Source of the DNA: JBDTSW01 sp051004675
Lineage (GTDB): Bacteria > Actinomycetota > Thermoleophilia > Solirubrobacterales > 70-9
DNA: 32,464 nt
Reading direction: 5' to 3'
Assembly (NCBI GenBank): GCA_051004675.1
Contig: JBPCKC010000048.1
Location: 1 to 32,464 of the forward strand
In this document: positions 22,390 through 27,860 of the stretch, piece after piece
Numbering within the stretch: position 1 is the stretch's first letter
Layout: the number at the start of each line of letters is the position of its first letter
Notes under the pieces: model-generated
Told to the model about the DNA's origin: nothing
Databases searched by the model: none
Seen by the model: the letters and a program-made list of their open reading frames with translations, nothing else
Made by a program: the position numbers and the translations under genes

Positions 22390-23079
22390 CTAGCGCGCGG
22401 CGGAGGCGCGCTCAGCCGGGCACTCGACGGCCTCGGGCAGCTCGGCCGTCTCGTCCAGCGCCTGGGATGCCTCGGCGGAGAGCGCGGCGGCCTCCGCCTT
22501 CTCCTCGTTTTCCGAACCGGGCTCGATTGCCGGATCGGGCTCCGTGGGCTCCTCGCGCTCCTCGCAGGTGGGCTCCTCCGGCGGCGAAGCTGGGGCGGGC
22601 TCTGGCGCTTCCTCGCCGAGGTCGCCATCCACGACGTCAGGGCGGGACGGCTCGGTCGCGATCTGGCGGGCGGCGGCCTCACCCTTCTCGCCGGCGGCGG
22701 CGGAGTCGCGCGCGACGACCTCGCGCTCGTCGGAGCCGGGGGGCGTGCCGTAGGCCGAGACCGAAACCGTGTAGGTCCCGTCGCCGGCGTAGGGCACCCA
22801 GAAGCTGGACGAGCCGGCCCCGACCGCCCCGAAGTCCACGACCGAGCCATCCGCCCGGGTGACGCTCGCGGTGTAGCGGTCAGCGCCTGCGACCTCGTTC
22901 CAGCCGGCGTCAATCTTGCACACGATCGTGTCGGCGGCGGTCCCGCAGGAGTCAAGCGAGGCCGAGACCGAGAGGCTCGCGGGTGCCTCGGGGGCCGCAT
23001 CGCCGCCGCTCAGCGCCAGCGCCGGAAGCGGCACCGCGAGGGCGAGGACGGCGTAGGCCAGTGCGCGCCAGTGCCTCAC
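22390..23079 (-). CDS. Exported FnIII-like protein with acidic Pro/Glu-rich tail
   Basis: A 229-residue protein of unknown function. A signal peptide is clear (ALAYAVLALAVPLPALA, residues 6-22). Residues 33-115 look like one beta-sandwich of fibronectin type III style (WNEVAGADRYTASVT, GTYTVSVSAYG), with C45 and C54 able to form a disulfide. Residues 125-229 are low-complexity, rich in Glu, Pro and Ala, with a few Cys (PTCEEREEP, VECPAE). The GTG start at 23079 overlaps the upstream stop (GTGA), so it is coupled to the zinc-ribbon membrane protein. The tail may extend through the cell wall, which is inference. Confidence 0.7.
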   Translation of the reverse strand: MRHWRALAYAVLALAVPLPALALSGGDAAPEAPASLSVSASLDSCGTAADTIVCKIDAGWNEVAGADRYTASVTRADGSVVDFGAVGAGSSSFWVPYAGDGTYTVSVSAYGTPPGSDEREVVARDSAAAGEKGEAAARQIATEPSRPDVVDGDLGEEAPEPAPASPPEEPTCEEREEPTEPDPAIEPGSENEEKAEAAALSAEASQALDETAELPEAVECPAERASAAR

Positions 23080-24098
23080 GAGCCGCCTCCGTCCCCCGTC
23101 GCGGCCGGGAGGAACGAGCCGTGGGCCAGCTGGGCACCCTCGGTGGCCTCTCGCGAGGCGTCGGGCTGAACGGTGGTAGCGAGGTAGTAGCGGTACGCGC
23201 CGGCGGCGCGCAGCGTGACCTCGTAGGCAGCGGAGCCCGGGGGTGAGTCGGCCGCCAGGCGGAGAACGGTGCCCTCCGGAGTCGGCGCTGCCACGCGTTC
23301 GGTCACCTGCGCGCTGCCTGCGAGCGCCTCGAGTTGGTCGAGGGAGCGCGCCTCGAACTCCGAGAAGCTCAACTCCGCGTCGCGCTCGACCCACAGCGTC
23401 ACGTCGGCGTCGCCGGCACCGGCCGTGGCGGCGAAGGTCGCGCCGCCAGAGGGGTTGGTCCGCTCCCAGCCCTGGGGCAGGGCCATCGAGAAGCTGGCCT
23501 CGCGGACGAAGCTGGCGCTGCCCTCCTTCCCGTTCGCTTCCTTCTTGCCTTGCTCGGCGGCCGGGGCAGGCGCGGCCTGGGGCGCGGTTCCGGCGAACGG
23601 TGTCGCGGACTCGCCGGCGCCGCCCTGGATCAGCAGCAGCCCCCCGACGACCGCGGCCGCTGCGAGGGGAATCGAGGCCAGCCGCCACGTCCTGCCGGCG
23701 GGGTCGGAGAGCCACCCCGGCGGCGAGAGCCGTCCGGGGAGGGAGGGGAGAGACGGCAGGGAGGGCGCCGAGGTGATCACGAGCTGTGCCGGGAGCCGGT
23801 CCGCAGTCGATGCCGCGATCGCGACCGGCTGCGGCGCCACCTCTTCGACCTCCTCGGCCCACAGGGATTCGTAGCTCTCCCCGCACTCGGCGCAGGCCAC
23901 GTGGCGGACGGCCGCAACGGAAACGTGCCTGGGAAGGCGGATCAGGGTCTCGCCTCCGCATTCGAGGTGCCGGGCCCTGACCACGCGAACGAAGCCCCCG
24001 GGAGGAGGTTGCGGAAATCCGCCGTTGCCGGGTGCCACCGGCCTCTCTCGTTCGAGCACGGCGGCAGCGCTGTCTTGCGAGCTGGCTTTGCGCTCCAC
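23076..24098 (-). CDS. Zinc-ribbon, single-TM protein with extracytoplasmic C-terminal domain
   Basis: A 340-residue product with three parts. Residues 44-72 have H44-x2-C47 and C69-x2-C72, a possible metal-binding ribbon. Residues 113-122 are a short SLP repeat. A membrane segment lies at about 139-158 (ASIPLAAAAVVGGLLLIQ). The rest is extracytoplasmic and contains ASFSMALPQGWERTNP, the start of a PsbP/LpqN-like fold, then strands and helices up to SFLP. The layout recalls anti-sigma-factor-like membrane sensors, but no sigma-factor gene is nearby. GTG at 24098 is chosen because TACGCT lies 14 nt upstream; GTG codons further in are possible. It overlaps the FnIII-like gene by 4 bp. Confidence 0.65.
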   Translation of the reverse strand: MERKASSQDSAAAVLERERPVAPGNGGFPQPPPGGFVRVVRARHLECGGETLIRLPRHVSVAAVRHVACAECGESYESLWAEEVEEVAPQPVAIAASTADRLPAQLVITSAPSLPSLPSLPGRLSPPGWLSDPAGRTWRLASIPLAAAAVVGGLLLIQGGAGESATPFAGTAPQAAPAPAAEQGKKEANGKEGSASFVREASFSMALPQGWERTNPSGGATFAATAGAGDADVTLWVERDAELSFSEFEARSLDQLEALAGSAQVTERVAAPTPEGTVLRLAADSPPGSAAYEVTLRAAGAYRYYLATTVQPDASREATEGAQLAHGSFLPAATGDGGGS

Positions 24099-24112
24099 GT
24101 AAACCCCATCGG

Positions 24113-24118
24113 AGCGTA
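24113..24118 (-). promoter_or_regulatory. -10-like TACGCT for zinc-ribbon gene
   Basis: Minus-strand TACGCT ends 14 nt before the GTG at 24098, so any leader would be only about 7 nt long. Confidence 0.35.
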
Positions 24119-24181
24119 CCCGGCGACCCTTGAGCGCGTGGGCCCCCGATCGCGCGTGGGGTGGCGCTTGCGTGCCCCCCG

Positions 24182-24203
24182 CCGGCGTCCGCGCCGGTAG
24201 GCT
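24182..24203 (+). promoter_or_regulatory. Dyad plus TAGGCT -10 box, leaderless start of ThDP enzyme
   Basis: CCGGCG and CGCCGG (4-nt loop) directly abut TAGGCT (24198-24203), which ends 6 nt before the GTG at 24210. There is no Shine-Dalgarno. The dyad could be an operator, though GC-rich dyads arise easily here. Confidence 0.45.
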
Positions 24204-24209
24204 GCCCGC

Positions 24210-25880
24210 GTGGCGACTACGGAGCGAAGCGGAGCCTCGGCGGGGGCCCCGGCCGGGCCCCAGCACGGGGGCAGGCTGGCGGCGCGAGCGCTCAAATCGC
24301 GTGGGGTGAGCCACCTGTTCACGCTCTCGGGCGGGCACCTCTTCTCCCTCTATGACGGCTGCAAGGAGGAGGGCATCGAGATCATCGACGTCCGCCACGA
24401 GCAGTCGGCCGCCTTCGCCGCCGAGGGCTGGGCGAAGGCCACGCGCGAGGCCGGCGTGTGCGCGCTCACGGCGGGACCGGGCGTAACCAACGGCATCAGC
24501 GCGATCGCCGCGGCCCAGTCGAACCGCACGCCGCTCGTCGTGCTCGGCGGCCGGGCGGCGGAGGGGCGCTGGGGGTCGGGCGCGCTCCAGGAGATCGACC
24601 ACCTGCCATTCGTCTCGCCGCTCGTGAAGTCCGCGGAGACCGTGAAGGAGACCGGCCTCGTGGACGACGCGACGTGCGCGGCCATCGACACCGCGCTCGC
24701 CCAGCCCACAGGCCCGACCTTCCTCGACTACCCGCTGGACGTGGTCTTCTCCGAGGGCGAGTCCGATCCCCCGCCCGCGCCCGACGTCGCTGCGGGCGAG
24801 CCGGCGGAGGGCGTCGAGGAGGCGGCGAGCCTGCTGGCGGGCGCCGAACGGCCGGCGATCATGGCCGGGACCGGGCTCTACTGGGCCCACGGCGAGGACG
24901 AGCTGGGCGCGCTGGCCGAGGCCCTGGGCGCGCCCACATTCCTCAACGGCATGGGCCGCGGCTGCCTGCCCGCCGACCACGAGCTGTGCTTCTCTCGCGC
25001 GCGCGGCCATGGGCTCAAGGAGGCCGACGTCGTGCTGGTCGTCGGGGTCCCCCTCGACTTCCGGCTGGGCTTCGGCGGCTCGGTGGGGGAAGAGGCAAAG
25101 CTCATCTGGCTCGACGCCGCGCCCAACGCCCTCACCGCGAACCGTCGCCCCGACGTCGAGCTCGTCGGGGCGATCACGCCGACCCTGGCGGCGCTTCGCG
25201 AGGGCGCGGCGGCGGGCGGCGCCGACCCTGCTCGCACCAGGGAGTGGGTGGAGGCGGTGTCGGCGACGGAGTCCGAGAAGCGCGAGGCCGAGCGCTCCGA
25301 GCTCGACGACGACCGCGCCCCGCTTCACCCCATGCGGGTCTATCGGGAGCTGAACGACATTCTCGATCGCGACGCGATCGTGATCGGCGACGGGGGCGAC
25401 TTCGTCTCCTACGCGGGCCGGGTGATCGAGACCCACGCCCCCGGCTGCTGGATGGATCCCGGGCCGTTCGGGTGCCTCGGCGCCGGGCCCGGCCAGGCGA
25501 TCGGCGCCAAGCTCGCGCGGCCGGACCGGCAGGTGTGCCTGCTGCTGGGCGACGGCGCGTTCGGGTTCGCAGGGATGGAATTCGACACCCTCGCCCGCCA
25601 CGGCCTGCCGGTGGTGGGGGTCATGGGCAACAACGGGATCTGGGCTCTCGAGCACCACCCGATGAAGTTCCTCTACGGGTACTCGGTGGCTGCCGAGCTG
25701 CGCCAGGGGACGCGCTACGACCTCATCACCGAGGCGCTGGGATGCCACTCGGAGCTGGTCACCGAGCCGAGGGAGCTGCGCCCGGCGCTGGAGCGGGCTT
25801 TCGCGGCCGGCAAGCCGGCTCTCGTCAACGTGCTCACCGACCCCGAGGTCGTCTACCCGCGCAAGGCCGTCCTGGCCTGA
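24210..25880 (+). CDS. ThDP-dependent enzyme, acetolactate synthase large-subunit-like
   Basis: Thiamine-diphosphate enzyme of 556 residues, cytoplasmic. The N-terminal pyrimidine-binding domain has the cofactor-activating E64 in DVRHEQSAAFAAEGWAK and the TAGPGVTNG loop. The middle domain is of the acetolactate-synthase type. The C-terminal domain has GDGGDFVSYAG, GPFGCLGAGPGQAIGAK and the ThDP/Mg motif LGDGAFG...NNGIWALE. No small regulatory subunit (ilvN/ilvH) or ilvC lies next to it, so a catabolic or lyase role (oxalyl-CoA decarboxylase, benzoylformate decarboxylase or similar) is as likely as branched-chain amino-acid synthesis. The GTG start follows a leaderless-type -10 box. Confidence 0.88.
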   Translation: MATTERSGASAGAPAGPQHGGRLAARALKSRGVSHLFTLSGGHLFSLYDGCKEEGIEIIDVRHEQSAAFAAEGWAKATREAGVCALTAGPGVTNGISAIAAAQSNRTPLVVLGGRAAEGRWGSGALQEIDHLPFVSPLVKSAETVKETGLVDDATCAAIDTALAQPTGPTFLDYPLDVVFSEGESDPPPAPDVAAGEPAEGVEEAASLLAGAERPAIMAGTGLYWAHGEDELGALAEALGAPTFLNGMGRGCLPADHELCFSRARGHGLKEADVVLVVGVPLDFRLGFGGSVGEEAKLIWLDAAPNALTANRRPDVELVGAITPTLAALREGAAAGGADPARTREWVEAVSATESEKREAERSELDDDRAPLHPMRVYRELNDILDRDAIVIGDGGDFVSYAGRVIETHAPGCWMDPGPFGCLGAGPGQAIGAKLARPDRQVCLLLGDGAFGFAGMEFDTLARHGLPVVGVMGNNGIWALEHHPMKFLYGYSVAAELRQGTRYDLITEALGCHSELVTEPRELRPALERAFAAGKPALVNVLTDPEVVYPRKAVLA

Positions 25881-25897
25881 GCGGCCGGCCGGGCGGG

Positions 25898-26821
25898 CTA
25901 GCGCGCGACGGCCTGGCCTGCCTCCAGCGCCGCGCCGTAGAGGATGTCGTGCTCGGAGACCTCGATCTCGGTCAGCCCGAAGGCCCTCATCACCTGGATC
26001 AGGATCACGACGCCGGCCACGATCGTGGGCGCACGGTCGGGATGAAGGCCCGTGACCTTCAGCCGCTCGGCCAGCGGCATGCACGAAAGGCGCGAGCACA
26101 TGCGCTGGATGGACTCGAGGCTCAAGCGATGGCCCTCCACGGCGTCGAGGTCGTAGGGGTCGAGTGCCAGGTCGATCGCGGCGAGTGAGGTCGGCGTGCC
26201 GGCAACGGCCACGCCGGCGCGCGCGCTTACCATCGCCTCGTCGCCGAGCTTGGCGACGATCAGCCCGTGCACATCGGCGGCCAGGGTCTCGAGCTCCGCC
26301 GGGGTCGGGGGGTCGTGCGCCAGATGTCGCTCGGAATGGCGCACGGTTCCGGCCTGAAGCGAGGCCCGGAAGCCGATCTCGGTGCCGGAGCCGACGATCA
26401 GCTCGGTCGAGCCGCCGCCGATGTCCACGACGAGCATCCGGTCGGCCTCCTGGCGCCCGGCGCTCGCTCCGAGGTAGGTGAGCCGCGCCTCTTCCTCGCC
26501 GCCGAGGACGCCGGCGTCGAGGGCGAAGCGCTCGCGCAGCTCGGCCACGAAGGCGCTGCCGTTGGCCGCGTCGCGGACGGCGCTCGTGGCGAGGGCGGTC
26601 AGATGGTCGGGAGCGAGCGCCTCGTAGATCCCGATGTAGTCCGCGACGGCGTCGCATACGTCCTCGATGGCGTCGGTCGCGAGTTGGCCCGAGGTATCGA
26701 CCCCGCGGCCTAGCCGGGTCACCGTCGAACGACGCTCGATCTCCCGGATCCGCCCATTCTCCACATCGGCGACCAGAAGGCGGGTGGAGTTGGTCCCCAT
26801 GTCGATCACGGCGATCCTCAT
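25898..26821 (-). CDS. ppx: Exopolyphosphatase / pppGpp phosphohydrolase (Ppx/GppA)
   Basis: Hydrolyses terminal phosphates of polyphosphate and/or pppGpp; cytoplasmic ASKHA-fold enzyme. The 307-residue short form lacks the C-terminal HD region of E. coli Ppx. Motifs are VIDMGTNSTRLL (phosphate 1), ATSAVRDA, GGEEEARLTYLG with the catalytic Glu, VVDIGGGSTELIVG (phosphate 2) and AVAGTPTSLAAI. The ATG at 26821 has no Shine-Dalgarno, but it overlaps the stop of an 11-codon upstream frame that itself has a leaderless-type start, so initiation may depend on coupling. It is convergent with the ThDP gene and divergent from the lipoprotein gene. Confidence 0.92.
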   Translation of the reverse strand: MRIAVIDMGTNSTRLLVADVENGRIREIERRSTVTRLGRGVDTSGQLATDAIEDVCDAVADYIGIYEALAPDHLTALATSAVRDAANGSAFVAELRERFALDAGVLGGEEEARLTYLGASAGRQEADRMLVVDIGGGSTELIVGSGTEIGFRASLQAGTVRHSERHLAHDPPTPAELETLAADVHGLIVAKLGDEAMVSARAGVAVAGTPTSLAAIDLALDPYDLDAVEGHRLSLESIQRMCSRLSCMPLAERLKVTGLHPDRAPTIVAGVVILIQVMRAFGLTEIEVSEHDILYGAALEAGQAVAR

Positions 26822-26853
26822 CGCGAAGGACCGCTGGCGGCTGCTGTGAGCAT
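26818..26853 (-). CDS. Putative leaderless micro-ORF coupled to ppx
   Basis: An 11-codon frame (MLTAAASGPSR) whose ATG lies 7 nt after a TAGAGT box. Its TGA overlaps the ppx ATG as ATGA. ppx has no ribosome-binding site of its own, so the micro-ORF could deliver ribosomes to it. The peptide itself probably has no function. Confidence 0.4.
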   Translation of the reverse strand: MLTAAASGPSR

Positions 26854-26860
26854 CGAGCCC

Positions 26861-26866
26861 ACTCTA
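26861..26866 (-). promoter_or_regulatory. -10-like TAGAGT for the ppx unit
   Basis: Minus-strand TAGAGT ends 7 nt before the micro-ORF ATG at 26853 and about 40 nt before the ppx ATG. It lies back to back with the lipoprotein -10 box 15 bp away. Confidence 0.45.
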
Positions 26867-26881
26867 CGCGAGCGCCGGCGA

Positions 26882-26887
26882 TACGCT
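26882..26887 (+). promoter_or_regulatory. -10-like TACGCT, leaderless start of lipoprotein gene
   Basis: TACGCT ends 6 nt before the ATG at 26894, with no Shine-Dalgarno. Confidence 0.5.
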
Positions 26888-26893
26888 GGGCGC

Positions 26894-27277
26894 ATGAAGC
26901 TCACCCTCAGCGCCATCCTGATTGCCGCCGCGCTCGCGCTCGCCGCCTGCGGCGGCGACGACGAGGGCGAGGCCACCACCACGACCACCGTCAGCGAGGG
27001 CGCCACGGGAGCCACCGGCGCGAGCGGCGCGAGCGGCGAGGAGGGCAGCGAGGGCGCGCCCTGCGCGGAGGCCGAGTCCCCGCCCAACATCACGAAGGTC
27101 ACCGCGTACGGCGCCGACTGCGAGGCGGTCGAGGACGCCATGGGCGAGTTGGGCTCGGTCTCGACGAAGTTCGAGCTCGGCGATTTCGACTGTGAGCGCA
27201 CCGCAGGCAGCGAGCTTTCCGGCAGCTGGCGCTGTCACGGCGAGGCCGGGTACTTCACGTTCCAGTTCGCCGACTGA
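26894..27277 (+). CDS. Small secreted lipoprotein, unknown
   Basis: A 127-residue lipoprotein. Residues 1-18 form a signal peptide and the lipobox LALAAC puts the lipid-bearing cysteine at C19. A low-complexity linker rich in Thr, Gly, Ala and Glu (to about residue 55) is followed by a small domain with four cysteines (PCAEAE, ADCEAVED, DFDCERT, WRCHGEAGYF), which could form two disulfides. The spacing suggests a surface domain held by disulfides, but no family is recognised. The start is the ATG at 26894, not upstream codons, because the signal peptide begins there and a -10 box sits 6 nt before it. Confidence 0.78.
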   Translation: MKLTLSAILIAAALALAACGGDDEGEATTTTTVSEGATGATGASGASGEEGSEGAPCAEAESPPNITKVTAYGADCEAVEDAMGELGSVSTKFELGDFDCERTAGSELSGSWRCHGEAGYFTFQFAD

Positions 27278-27298
27278 CCCGGTTGCGGGCGGCCCGGG

Positions 27299-27304
27299 TA
27301 GAAT
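27299..27304 (+). promoter_or_regulatory. -10-like TAGAAT
   Basis: TAGAAT lies 20 bp after the lipoprotein stop and about 80 nt before the ATG at 27387. It could drive the next small gene with a longer leader. Confidence 0.3.
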
Positions 27305-27386
27305 GGGCTCGCCGCTGGGTTCTTTTCGCTGTCCCTCTGCCCCGCCGCGCATGTCCCACCGAGGATGGCGAGAAAGCGAGGTCGGC

Positions 27387-27779
27387 ATGGCCGGCCAAGA
27401 CCCCATCTCCGCGAGCGATCCCGCCCCGGCAGCACCGGCAGCCCCCGCTGACGTTACCGCCGACGAGCTTGCGTCCTCGCTCGCCTCGGTCTGGGCCCGA
27501 TACGCCGGAGCACGACCGGTCGGCTCCGCGCTTGACTTCGACGGCAGAGTGGTTCGCTGGACCCTGCCCGACGGCCTCGAGGCCCTGACGAAGGGGATCG
27601 ACGCGGGCGGCGAGCCCGGCGCCCCGCCGCTTACCCTGACCGGCTACCACCGGGCGACGTCCACCGCGGTCACCAAGGTGACCCACCGTCGCGTCTCCGC
27701 GCGCATGTGCAAGGAAGACAAGGCGACGGGGGCCGCGACCGAGACCTTCATCCTCGAGGCGCTCACCCGAAAGTACTAG
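27387..27779 (+). CDS. Small soluble protein, unknown (weakly DUF2294-like)
   Basis: A 130-residue soluble protein. After an Ala/Pro-rich lead of about 24 residues comes a compact domain: a helix (ELASSLASVWARY), strands with DFDGRVVRWTLPDG, then a conserved-looking block ATSTAVTKVTHRRVSARMCKE and a closing TETFILEALTR. The order loosely recalls DUF2294-type proteins, but the match is weak and made by eye. The ATG at 27387 is chosen because GCGAGG precedes it; an ATG at 27351 in frame would add 12 residues and lacks a ribosome site. Confidence 0.6.
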   Translation: MAGQDPISASDPAPAAPAAPADVTADELASSLASVWARYAGARPVGSALDFDGRVVRWTLPDGLEALTKGIDAGGEPGAPPLTLTGYHRATSTAVTKVTHRRVSARMCKEDKATGAATETFILEALTRKY

Positions 27780-27796
27780 TAGGCGCCTGCCCTCGG

Positions 27797-27839
27797 GCCC
27801 GCGCGACCAGGACGCGCGGGCGCTCACGCGCGGGCGCTC
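27797..27839. terminator. Bidirectional terminator hairpin with tandem 14-bp repeat
   Basis: GCCCGCGCG and CGCGCGGGC form a perfect 9-bp stem with a 7-nt loop (27797-27821). It sits between convergent genes. The right arm is part of a perfect tandem repeat of ACGCGCGGGCGCTC (27812-27825 and 27826-27839). Confidence 0.55.
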
Positions 27840-27860
27840 GAGGCCGGCGTCCGGGCGCCC

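Noticed and set aside
24099..26657. Very long minus-strand open frame (1193 codons) continuing upstream of the zinc-ribbon gene
   Set aside because: Beyond 24098 it runs antisense to the ThDP enzyme and in a wrong frame through ppx, with Arg/Gly/Pro-rich noise typical of shadow frames in GC-rich DNA. Only the part from 24098 to 23076 has real protein features.
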